This document shows, piece by piece, positions 48,357-59,677 of a stretch of 64,000 nucleotides of DNA. Location: NCBI GenBank assembly GCA_030077755.1, contig JAQJZZ010000014.1, positions 3,162,001 to 3,226,000 of the forward strand. The letters are read 5' to 3'. The stretch's first letter is position 1; every line of letters begins with the position of its first letter. Both the position numbers and the translations under genes were made by a program. The stretch comes from Filosporella fistucella (Eukaryota > Ascomycota > Leotiomycetes > Helotiales). The notes beneath the pieces are model-generated. The model was not told the DNA's origin, ran no database searches, and worked only from the letters and a program-made list of their open reading frames with translations.

Positions 48357-48958
48357 TATTAAATCGAGCTCCAATGAAATCAATCAAATATGATACTGAA
48401 ACATACTCGTTCTCGAGCTCAGTTACCACGAGCAAGACTTATAGCCTGCAGATAAGCTTTCACCATAGTTGATTGCCCACTTTTGCCGTTCGGCAACGTT
48501 GTGTTTGAAGTGGAGAATTACGCGGCAGTTCATCTAGAAATCCTTGATAACACGGAAGACAGAGTCTGAATAGGAAGGACGTAAAGTCTTTCAAAGAAGT
48601 CCCGTACCCTTCCCAACCCCAGCTTCGGAGACTGCTTGCTGTCGGGATGAAACCGAGCGAGGTGAGGGTCGGTCACGTGCGAGCGAGCATATCTCGAGAC
48701 GCAGACGCGATGCCAGGTGGACAACCACAAACACTCACGCGAAAGACGTCAGGTTCTGCTTCGTCCAATTGTTCAAGAGAACAACTTCTCATCATCAGGA
48801 ATATCAGCTGCTGCATCACAAGGTACAGTCTTCGTATAACCTTTCCAATACTTCTCCGCCACGGTCCTTCTTCCCCGCCTTCCTGCAACTCGCTCAACAG
48901 AGATATCAAAACGAAAAGAGTCTTGATTACATAACACTTCTCTCCACGATTCAATATC
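48357..48958. promoter_or_regulatory. Divergent promoter region, PNGase A / EEP hydrolase
   Basis: About 600 bp separate the two divergent start codons. No specific factor site is recognised. Confidence 0.45.
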
Positions 48959-49867
48959 ATGACCAAAATTCCCATCTCACAGCCCAAAAAGGACAACTCA
49001 TCCAACATGAGCGACGTGTCAAAACCTACTCATAGTACTCACATCAGAGTCATCACTCACAACATTCGATACGCGACCGAGTCCCCATTCAAAGGTGAAG
49101 AAAGATGGCCAATCCGATGTCCACGTCTCTGCTCGGAACTTGTTTTCAATTCTGTCGAACCCACGACTTTCATATGTCTGCAAGAGGTGCTTCATTCTCA
49201 GCTCATGGATATCTTGGCTTCCTTGAACAAATTAGCAAGTCCGGGTGTAGAATGGGCTTATATTGGAGTGGGTCGAGACGATGGCAAGAAGGCGGGGGAG
49301 TACTCTCCTGTTCTCTATCGACCCTCTGTATGGCGACTGGACAGGCATGAGACACGTTGGCTCAGCGAAACGCCAACCGTTCCTGGAAAAGGTTGGGACG
49401 CGTCAAGCATTAGAATTGTCACGATTGGAGAGTTCACTCATGTTCAGACAAGCCAGAAAGTTGCTGTACTGAGTACACATTTCGATGACCAAGGAGTGAG
49501 ATCCCGACGGGAGAGCGCCAAGGAGATCCTGAAGATTACTACCAAGATGGACAAACCTTCGGCGATATTACTTGCAGGAGATTTCAACAGTCCTCCCGAC
49601 GATGGAGCATATCAAGTTATGACTTCATCGGAATCGATCATGGAAGACGTGGGCGTCCAGATTCCAAAGGAGAGACGGTACGGCAACGAATTGACTTTCA
49701 CATCCTTTGGCCATGTTGACAATACCATGAGCCGAATTGATTTCATCTTCGCACGAAAAGGAGATAAGTTAAAGTATCTCACATATGGGGTTCTGGCCAA
49801 TCGGTTTGATGACGGGGTTTACCTTTCAGATCATCGAGCTTGCGTCGCCGATTTCATGTTGGGCTAG
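48959..49867 (+). CDS. Endonuclease/exonuclease/phosphatase (EEP) family hydrolase
   Basis: A single-exon frame of 302 codons. The family motifs are in order: IRVITHNIRYAT (metal-site Asn at the start), FICLQEVLHSQL (catalytic Glu), SPVLYRPSVWRLDRHETRWL, VAVLSTHFDDQGVRSRRESA (His), ILLAGDFNSPPDDGAYQVM (GDFN) and the final SDHRACVADFML (Asp-His pair). This is the DNase I-like metal-dependent fold that acts on phosphodiesters or sugar phosphates. It has no signal peptide or membrane segment, so a cytoplasmic enzyme is expected. It resembles the small fungal EEP proteins of unknown substrate rather than APE-type DNA repair enzymes or Ccr4. Met17 (MSDVSKPTHST) is an alternative start. The gene shares a promoter region with PNGase A. 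Confidence 0.86.
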   Translation: MTKIPISQPKKDNSSNMSDVSKPTHSTHIRVITHNIRYATESPFKGEERWPIRCPRLCSELVFNSVEPTTFICLQEVLHSQLMDILASLNKLASPGVEWAYIGVGRDDGKKAGEYSPVLYRPSVWRLDRHETRWLSETPTVPGKGWDASSIRIVTIGEFTHVQTSQKVAVLSTHFDDQGVRSRRESAKEILKITTKMDKPSAILLAGDFNSPPDDGAYQVMTSSESIMEDVGVQIPKERRYGNELTFTSFGHVDNTMSRIDFIFARKGDKLKYLTYGVLANRFDDGVYLSDHRACVADFMLG

Positions 49868-50166
49868 GGGATAAGATTTACAGTGTGGAATGTATGAATA
49901 GCTTCACATCCAAAAGCCTGAATTTATCTCCAGGTTAAGTCAATATCGACTTTTGACATAACCTTCCCAAATCCTATAGTCACGAGGCAAAAGTGGGGTA
50001 ATGTCCTTCTCTGCAAGTGCTGGTTGGTCCGGATGTCCACGGATATAGTGCTATCTGACTCAGCGTCCTCAAGCAACATCCGGACTTCCTTTCTTCAGCC
50101 TGAACGTACCTTCATAACATTCTCTAGAAGCCTAGATCTTGGTATTTCCTCTTCTCGTTCATCTGC

Positions 50167-52449
50167 ATGAAATTTGCTGCTCTCAAAATGAGCGACAATG
50201 CAGCTAACACCCCCAAATTGCGGAATGCACGTGCTTGTGAAGCCTGTCGAGCTGCGAAAAGTAGATGTATATACAAGTCTCAGATTGGAGTGTGTCAGAG
50301 ATGTGAGCAAAGTGGAAGCCAATGTGTTGTCAGAACGAAAGCTCGACCTATGAGAGCGCGTGCTGCGTATGATTGTCCGAAGAAACGCGTTGAGATTCGC
50401 TGACTTAATTGCAGGCGACCAACCAGTGGTTCGAACCAGATATTCGCTGAATCGGAATTTTCTATGAATCTACCTACAGTGCAAACGCCAGATACACGGA
50501 AAGATGTGATAGCGTTGCATGATCATCATAAAGAGTTTTTTGCAGCTGAAGAGACACCAGAAGTCCGTCGATTAAAACCCACAGAAGACGGCCAACCCGA
50601 TACTCAATGTCATCCAGAAATCATTGAGCAGCGGACTGTCACTCGACCGCAGGCGGAAGAGCTTCTGAAAATTTATCGGGCGAGAAGCGCATTCTTCCCA
50701 TTTGTATACATCCCAGAAACAGCTACTGTATCCTCGCTGGCGAGAACATCCCCATTCCTCCTCCTAGCTATCCTCACTTCTGCATCTATCAGAGACCCGC
50801 CACTGTATCATCAATTAGACCATGAGTTCAGACGTATCCTCAGTGGAAAGATCATCGTGGAAGGAAAGAAGAGTCTTGACTTTTTGCAGGGACTATTGGT
50901 ATATGTGGGATGGTGAGTCTCACTCGCTGGGGTGGAGATAGCTACTCATATCACAGGTACCCTGTTCATGTCAATCCAAGAAACAATCAATCATTCATGT
51001 ATCTCAACCTCGCGATAAGTCTCATTGTCGACCTCGGCCTAGACCAGGAGTACCCCAATCCCAACAACTTCAGCGCTATCAACACTGAGGGTCTAATGGA
51101 CGGTGAATACTTTACTACAGCTGCCAAAAGAGCATATCTAGGCTGCTACTATCTCTCATCAGCGTAGGTCCCCTTTCTCACCATCCCAGAGACCGAATCA
51201 CTCGCTCACCACTTCAACAGACTTTCAATGGGTTTCCAAAAACCAAATAATCTTCACTACAGAAACCTGATGGATACCCACGGCCAAACCCTCATGCGCG
51301 ACGAGCACTCGACTGAAATCTACTCGTTGATAAAATTACAACATCTAGCAGAGAGAATCAGCACTCTGTTCAGAACAGAAAGGCCGTCTTCGAATCTAGG
51401 GATGGACAACTTGAATGATGAGGTTAACAGACAGATTTTTCAGAATGAACTTAACGAGTGGGAGAATTCAACAGATGAGAGGATGAGGAAACTACGTGGG
51501 TCTCCCTTTCACTCCCATGTCTTCTCCCCTCCTCTATTCTCAGTTTCCAATTCATGGAAATTCAACTGCTGATACAATACTCCCCAGCAAATTTCAAACT
51601 AGCAACTCTCTTCATCCAAACAACAATCTATTCCTACCCCCTAGGTTTACTCAAACGTCCCTACAGAAAACAACTAGCTACCTTTTCCACCTCACCTCCG
51701 CCATCTCCGACACATCTACATAATTGTCTTCAAGCCGCAAAAGCATTTTTCGAGTACCTGCTTTCGCTGCCTAGTAGTACATACCTCTCATTCACCACCA
51801 TCCACTGTATGTCTCTCTCAAACCCCTTCTCCTCCCATAATACCCTTCGAGCTTCACTAACAAGCCCCCAGTCGGCTATCTAGTCCACATCCTCCTCATT
51901 CTCTCCCGTCTAACCTTCATCCTCTCCCCCCTCTCCTTCTGGACGCCGACTCAAACCCGATCCCAAATCCCTCTATCAATGTATCTCGACGCCCTCTGTT
52001 ACCGTTTCCAAGACCTCTCGTCCACGTATTCGAAAGATGGGGAACCACCTAGGAATCCAGACGTGTGGTATGTATTCAAGATGGTGTTGGGAAGTGTGAA
52101 GAGTAGTTGGGAGGGAAGAGTGGATAGGATTCAAGGGGGTGCAGTTGGTGACGGCGAAGGAGAAAATACTGAAAATGTGCCGGGAGAAGGAAAGGATGAC
52201 AACGCGCAAGAAGGCATGAATCTCCACATTCCCTCTATCCGCGGCCACTGCCCCATTCTGCACGACAAGAGTCTCGATATCTACTGGGAGAAAGCCATCG
52301 ATTCAACATATGGCGGTAGTCCACTCGACTACAGTCCTGCGAATGGAAGTGGTAGTACGTCTTCGGGAGAGAACCAGGGACAGGCTGGAAGGTTTGGGTA
52401 TTATGATCTTTGGGCCACGATGACGGGGAGTTGGGTTGAGGAGTTTTAG
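50167..52449 (+). CDS. Zn2Cys6 transcription factor, six exons
   Basis: Exons 50167-50366, 50415-50912, 50957-51163, 51221-51495, 51588-51806 and 51872-52449 splice in phase to 658 aa. The N-terminus has the zinc cluster CEACRAAKSRCIYKSQIGVC followed by QRCEQSGSQC, then RTKARPMRARAARP. The middle carries fungal regulator blocks (YRARSAFFPFVYIPETATV, SPFLLLAILTSASIRDPPLY, GLLVYVGWYPVHVNPRNNQS, AYLGCYYLSSALSMGFQKPN) and the end has RGHCPILHDKSLDIYW and a final DLWATMTGSWVEEF. It should be a nuclear activator or repressor with unknown targets. The ATG at 50188 (MSDNAANTPKL) is equally possible. The fourth junction (51496-51587) was chosen because it has a good donor and branch site and keeps the frame; a nearer acceptor at 51543 is out of frame with that donor. 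Confidence 0.85.
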
Positions 52450-53309
52450 GGCTGGGATCTAGGATTGGGGACTGGGATGCTGGGCGTTTGGCTGGCGAAA
52501 AGAGAATTTGAGAAAGGTGAGAGAAGGACCGGGTATAAGGACGAGGTGGGTTAGGGATAAACTCAGCGGCTTAGGGATAAGGAGCGCCGGTCTGGGAAAT
52601 GGGAGACCGATTCAACCTCCGAAGGAAAACTCACTACTCTTTCAAGATACTCTCAAAGATGAAAAGGGGATGCAATTTGTTGCTCACAGCCGCAGCTTGA
52701 CGCTTTCGATACGGCTCGAGGAGTAGACTTCTACCCCGCTACAGAAATGACAATCCCAAATTTACTTTGCACGTCACCCGACGCCAAGAACTAAAATATC
52801 AGGTCTCAAATTGTTCCTTTTTCCCTCTCGCTCGAAAGATAACTGTCCAAACATTTTGAACTGTAACTCCGGCCACTTCCATCGAAGTTCTGATATATTT
52901 AGAGCCCAATACTTACGCCATGTATTTCAAATACTGAGTGTATCAATATTAAAACCAGTACCAAGATGGATATAGTGTCCTTTCCAAAGGCTCACGTATT
53001 GATCATTGGTCATTCACTCAAGGAACCACCTTTCGTTCGCGGTGCAAATTGCCCGAATGAGCATCCCAGTGCTTCATGTACTCAGCTCTCACATAAGCAT
53101 CGGCGAGCATAGACAATGTAGTCAGATATCTTTATTGCCCATCTGCATAGCAAGTAATCTTGGTATAAATCATCTATATAATATTCAACCTATCCTCCAA
53201 CGTTTCAACTTCTTCATCGGAAATACCTCTTCTAGCCATCACGTGCGATCCTACCTCAATCACCTGACTCTGTTCCTCAATCAATCAGAATTCCCCCAAA
53301 ACCCCAGCC
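52450..53309. other. Intergenic, no gene seen
   Basis: About 860 bp downstream of the Zn2Cys6 gene. Only short frames are present, and it should hold the 3' UTR. Confidence 0.4.
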
Positions 53310-53486
53310 ATGTACGAAGCCATTCTCGGCAGAATTGACGCAATAGCAGCTACATTGGGTCTAATCCGCTCAAGCCAGAAAATTCTACCTGGAGTCAATC
53401 CATGGGGATATTCAGGCGGAAACATAGGGGAGATTCAAGAAGAGAAGGAATCACAAGACGAAAACGGATGGGAATTTAGAGTTTGA
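53310..53486 (+). CDS. Possible small protein, 58 aa
   Basis: A short frame starts in a reasonable context (CAGCCATGTACG) and encodes 58 residues: a helical N-terminal half (MYEAILGRIDAIAATLGLIR), a central VNPWGYSGG turn and an acidic tail (EIQEEKESQDENGWEFRV). It has no signal peptide or recognised domain. A CT/CA-rich leader precedes it. The amino-acid make-up is more protein-like than the shadow frames around it, but the length alone is not proof of coding. Confidence 0.35.
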   Translation: MYEAILGRIDAIAATLGLIRSSQKILPGVNPWGYSGGNIGEIQEEKESQDENGWEFRV

Positions 53487-56339
53487 GGAGATGAAGAATT
53501 GAAGATGAGGAAGTAGAGCGATGATGGTAGAAGAAGTAATTAGAGGTCAAAAATAAAGGAATGGGCTGACCTGGGCGTTCATGATTGCGAGTCACAAGTC
53601 AAGCCTATCAAATCCACTGACTCAGACTCGACGAATCTCCAGCATGGCAATCAGCTATCTCTTCCGGCGATATGGCTCCGGGAAACAAGAAATGGAGCTT
53701 GTGGCGTGAAGCTTCTATGGAGCGACTCCGAGCTGTCTTCGTATTGTTGCGAGGATGCCACCTGGAGGTGAAAAAGCGGTGTGTGGTGGAGAAGAGGCTG
53801 ATGGTGTCCTGCAAGAGAAGATCATTCATCGATGCTATGTATGTGGCCTCTGACTGATAAAGGGATCTACATACGAAAATTAGTCGAGTAGCGAGAATAA
53901 ATTGGGAGAGGGAATAAAGACTGAAAAAAATAATAAAGGGTTCGAACCAGGGCTTGCCAGTTTGCTTCCGATCAACCACGCGAGGGTGAACTGAACCTGA
54001 ACCTGACGCTTTTTTGCCTACGACCAACATTGCTTTTCCGATGTGACTCTCCATCATGCAGTCATCTGAGTCTCAATGGTCTCCCAAAGAAGAGGTTCCT
54101 CCAAGCAAAAATTGTGATCTCAGCCTTGTAAAGGCCACTAATGCCGAGGAATGAGATCTTGATAGGAAATTGCCGTCATCAGGCTTGCACAGGGGTATTG
54201 TGTGTCAAATAATTTTGCCATGGTGAGCACAGAAGGTCAGAGAACCGCCGTGTGAATGGCTTCGAAGGCGGCCGAATACGGAAAGAATGTCGAGGGTGAG
54301 GTGAGACAGCAGCGGGTATAACCTATGAGATTCTCTCACGAGCGCAACAAAAATATTGATCGTGGCTGTGGTAGTGCTTGCTATGCTGGCAATTGCTTGC
54401 TTGGGTTCGGATTTTTGGAATTTTGGTTAAAAGTGAGCAAAGGTGAGGTTGTAGCTCTGGTTGCTATGTGTAGCCGTAGAAATTGGCAGGGAATCTTGGC
54501 TGCACACACTTTATACCTTGCATTTATCGCATAATTCTGCACATTGAGATCACCAGCTTACTGGTCGAGGACGACGAATCCTTCAAGAAAGTTCGACATC
54601 TGAACACAACACCATCGATTCGGGGACGAGGATGAGTCGTCTTGGATGCAAATGTTAGATCTGATCTTCGTAGTAGTGCATTCAAGGCGGGTCTTGACGA
54701 CGGCAGCTGAATGTCGAAATCTTACGCGGCTTCTATCAATTTCTTCAGATGGACTTTCCAGGTCTTTCCTTTCAATATTGCAATGTTGCAGCAAATTAGT
54801 ATGTTAGTCGGGATGACTTGCAGCTTCTCGCATGCACTCTTCAGACGGGTCCAGATCCGTGGCCAGCCGATTACCAATCGACCAGAGAAGATCTGGTGAT
54901 TCTGAAATACCGTAATCAAGCTCTTGGATGAAAATGTTTGCTTGTCTACCTACCTGCTTCTACTTATCCAGCCTCTGTGCCTCTACTATTGCCTCTCCAC
55001 CACTTACAAGATACATCTTTGCCTTCCTGCGCGACGCGGACGCGGAAGCACGGTTTCGCAATGAGGCAGAGTTTCCTATATCAGATGGTCAGGAGGGTAT
55101 AGAACGGGTGGTCGTTGGTTGACAAAGTTGCCGTCGTCAGCAACCACAACCACCAAACACAACATATGTGAGGACGAATAGCAATCCATTACAACTTGAC
55201 AGTCAACGGCTATTGGAGCGAGCAAGGCTGGGCAGGTAAATATTGTCCTGTCGGTTTTACAGTCCGGACAATAGTAGTCGATTCCTCATTTCCAATGCAT
55301 AAATTTGGCTTGAAGCGCGCGTGGATGGCGTTGACGATGACTGGCTTTGTGTTCTCCGGTCGACTGATAAATTCGTACTCACCTTACTCACACCTCGCTG
55401 GCCTCCAATGGAAAGGGGCACTTTTCCCCGCTTAATGAGGAGAAGTGAGGAGAGCAATGGAGGGGAGGATTCAGGAAAAGGGAAGAAGCAGAGTCATTCA
55501 TCCATGGCACAAATGTCCGCATCACACCTCTTCAGTTCGAGGCGCAGACGTGGGCGAGTGGTAGTCCTTCGCCCATGCCAGCGCTGGATGAGACTCGAAA
55601 TGCGGTTTCTGAGGTAGTGCCATATTGGAGGCAGGGGAGGTGTTGGCAAAGCTCATGGCTTCTGGCTCTGCATCATTATAGTATTTTTGTACTGCGACAC
55701 TCCAATCGTGGGTCAGGTTGGGTTTGAGTAGGTGGGTTTGTAGTAGGAGGCTGCCGGGAGTATCTGGATGCGGGAAGTCGGGCGGGCTGGCTGGCAGATT
55801 TGACGCAGAGAGGCAAATATGGAAATCGGTGATTTGGTGCGTGTACCTGTGGATGTATGTAGGCGTAAATACGGGCTGTATTCTAGAATGGCCAGTGTGA
55901 TATGCAAATGCCATACCTGCTTTGCCTGCCGACTTGCCAAGTGTAAGATCTGTGCTCGCACAGTACATTGCATCGCTGGGTAGATAGATAGAAGGATATC
56001 GTTTTGGGCAGCTGGCAGATGGATCTGTGAGGCAAGAAAGTGTGTCTAGATATGTGTGGATGGGTTAGAGCAGGTAGTGTGCGGTGTAAAGGAGAATGGT
56101 GAGAGGTGTGGATAAAGCTGTAGGTAAAGCTGTATGGAAGTAGGTAGGAGGTGGAAGGTGGATACCGAGGTAGGTTGAGAAGGTAGGCAGTTCGATGCCT
56201 ACAGGAGCTAGGTAGGTAGGTACCTGAGGAAGGTACTTGTACCTAGATGATGTAGCTGTGTGGCCGGGATACGGTATAATATAGAATTTTTAAGTCTGCA
56301 GCTGTTGTTATTGCCTACCTAGGTACATATATTTATCTA
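53487..56339. other. Gene-poor stretch
   Basis: About 2.9 kb with overlapping short frames on both strands, such as 53608-54057 minus and 55522-55968 minus, none of a recognisable family. AGGTAGG-type short repeats (56130-56330) mark its right end. Confidence 0.4.
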
Positions 56340-56390
56340 CTTACTTACCTTTATGCGATGTGTTGCATATCGACATCACAACCCACCCCA

Positions 56391-56417
56391 TCGTGGTCGT
56401 GGTCGTGGCCGTGGCCA
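56391..56417 (+). repeat. CGTGGT/CGTGGC hexamer repeat
   Basis: Four CGTGG units in a row (CGTGGTCGTGGTCGTGGCCG, then TGGCC) within the leader region. Confidence 0.6.
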
Positions 56418-57129
56418 TCCTATTTTTCAAAGCCTGCTCTCCACCTTCTTCCTCCCCCTTCCTACATATCGCAACCTTTGTTCACTTTTGCTTCATTCCT
56501 CCCATCTACACTTCCAATTCTTCGCATCGCATCGCAAAGCGAGACTCTCGGGAGTCATAGCCATGCGACATCGCTCTTCCTCCATCATCCCCACTTCTCC
56601 TAAAAGGGCATTGCTACCCAACTCATTGCACAACAATTAGGCTGAAGGACAACACAGCAACGTCCGGACGAAAAATACCAGCAAGAACACGGATTATACC
56701 TTTTTCTCTCCCTTTTTTTTCCTCGCTTCGGGGTTGTACCGGGCGTATTCTCCAAGTCACCAAGTCAACATTTGTTCCGTGGATCCAGCAGCGTCGAGCA
56801 ACGCAGACCGAGTAGAAGAGGCGACACCAGAATAGCATCTTTCACCCGTGTTCACTCAATCACTATCACCATCACAATAGCCATCACCATCAGTCAACAA
56901 TAGTTGAGTCGAATCGAATCCAGTCGTCATTTACCTTGGTTGTGTTGTCGCGGGCCTATTCTGTGTCCTTCATCTGCATCTTGTTCCCTTCGCAGACTCC
57001 CCTCCATCTTCTTCTCACAATCTACATCTACAAACATCCCGCCGTCTATTTTCAGCATAGGTCGAGGATTCAGATCCTCCTTCTTCTCCTGATCCTCCTC
57101 CTGCTCCTACTCCTGCTCCTCTTCATACC

Positions 57130-57152
57130 AACTGCAACTGCAACTGCAACTC
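57130..57152 (+). repeat. AACTGC hexamer microsatellite
   Basis: Three AACTGC units followed by AACTCC, within the pyrimidine-rich leader. Confidence 0.6.
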
Positions 57153-57677
57153 CAACCTACAATATCGCATTCCGTACCTCCCATTCCTCTATCCCCTCCA
57201 TACTACCTACCTCCTACCTCCCCACCTGCTCCGTACATCCTAAAATATATCGGTGGCCGAAGTGTTCAGCCAGTCTACCCGAGCAGTGGCAGCAGCCCAG
57301 CGACACATCGCACCCACATCCCAGCAGCCCAACCCAACAACCGCAGCCCAGCGAGCCCGCCTAGCCCGGTCAAGTCATCCATCTATCGATAAAGAAAATC
57401 ATCGACCCGCCCACTCCATTATTACCTACAGTACCTACCCTCCCTACAGCGTTACTTTCCCCTCCGTTCCAATAATCCTATACTACCCGCACCCAACTAC
57501 TCCACCCACCCACACCTGTGCTCAACCCTCTCACACCAAATTTTGCTCTACCTACCTGCCTACCTGCCTACTACCTCACTACCTACTTACTTGGCTCCGG
57601 AATACATCCACATCCAAATCCACCCACCTCACTCTATCACCTCGCCCCTCGCCTCGCTACGTAGAAAGGTCTGAGCT

Positions 57678-57687
57678 CCCCCCCCCC
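57678..57687 (+). repeat. C10 homopolymer
   Basis: Ten consecutive C about 190 bp upstream of the start codon at 57878. It is prone to sequencing and replication slippage. Confidence 0.8.
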
Positions 57688-57877
57688 ATATATTTTTTAT
57701 TTTCCCTTCCGCTTCCGTCCATCCCACCACCAAGAACAAAAACCACCTCCACCACAACCCCTCAGGCACAGATTCCTGAATATCTTCCTCGACCCCGCTG
57801 CCGCGACAGGTTTCGCGCGAAGGCGTCGACAATCGCTCTGAATACACCATTGTCCTTCCTCCGGATTGAGAGCCACG

Positions 57878-59677
57878 ATGGGGTCTGATAAGGCTCGGCC
57901 CGCAACCGTCCAGGACGTAGACGAGGGAACTGGAGAGGCCGTGCAAGGGACCAGGCGTCGCGCCGTCACTAGAGAAAAGCCAAAGGTGCATAGGGAGAAA
58001 GAGGGTCGTTCAGAGAGAAAATCGAGGAGGACACAGAGCGGCGACACCGGCTATCCGCCAGAACAAGCGTCAGGTGCGACGCAACATATCGAGGTCAGAG
58101 AGAGGGACGCGAAACAGGAGAGGAGGAAATCGTCGAGCAACAGCATAAAGTCACCAAGGAAGTCTACTAGACCACCCTCATCTCACGATAACCGTCCCAA
58201 GATATCAATCCCTAGTTCCTCATCGAGGCCAGGGCCAGATCCGAGCTACTATGGGATTCCGACTCCAACTATTACTCGAACACCTGCCACCACTCCTTCG
58301 GTGGCCATTCCAATGCGACCTCGAGCACAAACTTCTCAAACATACCCTAGACCTCTGAGTTATCACTCTACACAAACCTCAAATGGCGGCTACGGTCCTC
58401 CATTGTCGAATTCGGCATTCTATCAACCGCCCTTGATCACCCCATCCTATCCTCCCCCCTCACCATCTTCGTCCTATATGCGATATGCTATTACACCTCA
58501 ACAACAAGCACCGCAGCAACACCAACTCTCATATTCCGCTCAACCACAATATGCCCTGACCAGTGGCGCAGATTATTTCTCTCCGCAAGCCACATCTCGA
58601 CCATTATCGTCAAGATTCGACTCCCCCATTGCCCGGACCGGTTCAGCCATTGATCCAATTCCCCGGACAGCGTCAGCATTTGGAACACGGGATTATCCTC
58701 AACAACGAGCTCTAGATATATACGATGCAGGCTATTACAATGATACGTATGCATCGGATGCCGAAGGTCCTGCTACAATTCGGAAGAGAGACAGACAAAG
58801 TATTCGAGTACCATCATCAGCGTCTGTGACGAGCAGAGCAGATAGGGACAGGGACGCCGATTTAGTCGCGATGCCGCCACCTCGTCGACCTGGTGGCATA
58901 TTACGCCGACCACAAACCGAGTATACTCTCGATGCTCCAAGACAAACCCAAATCGCAGATTATCGCGATACTCATGATACAAGAACACAATTCAGCGATG
59001 AGCGAGAAGCGAGAACCCAATTCAGCGATGAGCCACGACCTCGCGCTCGCCGTCCAAGTATGACTCGCCATTCGGTATCATACGACCTTGGGCCTGAAAA
59101 TGTGAGAATAGAGTCTGCGAACAGTGGCAGAAGACGGAAGAGTACATTTTACGATCAGCCATCATCTGCCGGAACCGGTGCTTCGAGTGCATATGAAGAG
59201 AAGCTTCACCAAGCGACTTCGTATCAAGAGGATGTTGCAGGACCAAATTTGGTTCCGTTAACTGCCGAATACCTGAAAAAGCAGCAAAGACGACAAGCAG
59301 GTAGTAGCAGAAGCACGAAGAGCAGTGCCAGTCGGGATGAGAGTGACTACAAGAAATCAGCAACTACAAGAACGACTAGGAGCGGCAGTGGGAACGACGA
59401 TGAGAATGTGACTATCAAGGTCACTGGACAAGCTCGAGTGATGGTCGGAGGAGCTCAAATTGATTGCACAGAAGGTGGAGAAATCGAGATCAAACGGCAA
59501 AAGAGCCTTCGAATGGGTGGCAGCGAGCGATCGAATTCCGAGTATGGTCAAAACCAGATCGAGGACCGCCGAAGCCGTGTCAGCAGGCCAGTTGGCCGAT
59601 CGAGGATGAGCTCACAATCTGGATCTTCATACACAAGAACACCACAATATCCTCGAGAGGAGGATGGCTACTTTTGA
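57878..59677 (+). CDS. Disordered Ser/Arg/Pro/Gln-rich protein, conserved-type C-terminus
   Basis: A single-exon frame of 599 codons starting MGSDKARPATVQDVDE. The first 450 residues are low in complexity: basic KKS/RRK patches (REKEGRSERKSRRTQSGD), Pro/Tyr/Gln tracts (PSYPPPSPSSSYMRYA, QQQAPQQHQLSY), and an internal duplicated RTQFSDE unit. The last 150 residues look like an ordered, conserved block: YEEKLHQATSYQEDVAGPN, LTAEYLKKQQRRQAGSSRST, DDENVTIKVTGQARVMVGGA and IDCTEGGEIEIKRQKSLR. I recall such a C-terminus in conserved Pezizomycotina proteins of unknown function, but that is memory only. No membrane segment or catalytic motif is seen. An upstream in-frame ATG at 57866 adds four residues. 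A very long C/T-rich leader precedes it. Confidence 0.8.
   Translation: MGSDKARPATVQDVDEGTGEAVQGTRRRAVTREKPKVHREKEGRSERKSRRTQSGDTGYPPEQASGATQHIEVRERDAKQERRKSSSNSIKSPRKSTRPPSSHDNRPKISIPSSSSRPGPDPSYYGIPTPTITRTPATTPSVAIPMRPRAQTSQTYPRPLSYHSTQTSNGGYGPPLSNSAFYQPPLITPSYPPPSPSSSYMRYAITPQQQAPQQHQLSYSAQPQYALTSGADYFSPQATSRPLSSRFDSPIARTGSAIDPIPRTASAFGTRDYPQQRALDIYDAGYYNDTYASDAEGPATIRKRDRQSIRVPSSASVTSRADRDRDADLVAMPPPRRPGGILRRPQTEYTLDAPRQTQIADYRDTHDTRTQFSDEREARTQFSDEPRPRARRPSMTRHSVSYDLGPENVRIESANSGRRRKSTFYDQPSSAGTGASSAYEEKLHQATSYQEDVAGPNLVPLTAEYLKKQQRRQAGSSRSTKSSASRDESDYKKSATTRTTRSGSGNDDENVTIKVTGQARVMVGGAQIDCTEGGEIEIKRQKSLRMGGSERSNSEYGQNQIEDRRSRVSRPVGRSRMSSQSGSSYTRTPQYPREEDGYF

Larger units (their letters stand above)
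56340..57877 (+). promoter_or_regulatory. Long pyrimidine-rich leader of the downstream 599-aa protein gene
   Basis: Upstream of the ATG at 57878 the plus strand is strongly C/T-rich for about 1.5 kb: CTCCTCCTGCTCCTACTCCT near 57090, repeated ACCTACCT motifs near 57550, a run of ten C at 57678-57687, and a CGTGGT repeat at 56391-56417. Such tracts mark promoters and long 5' leaders of highly expressed or regulated fungal genes. Several short upstream frames lie inside. It is probably promoter plus leader, possibly with leader introns. The exact transcription start is unknown. Confidence 0.5.

Noticed and set aside
53941..53980. A tRNA-like T-arm (GGTTCGAACC) at about 53940 with a T-rich stretch on the minus strand beyond it
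   Set aside because: The flanking bases do not form a T-stem, and no acceptor, D or anticodon arms fit on either strand.
53608..54057. A 149-codon minus-strand frame
   Set aside because: No family motif, and a plus-strand frame of similar quality overlaps it.
55522..55968. A 148-codon minus-strand frame
   Set aside because: Overlaps other frames on both strands and has no recognised domain or clear start.
57253..57888. A 211-codon plus-strand frame
   Set aside because: It is an artefact of the pyrimidine-rich leader: Ser/Pro/Thr-rich with no stop by composition.
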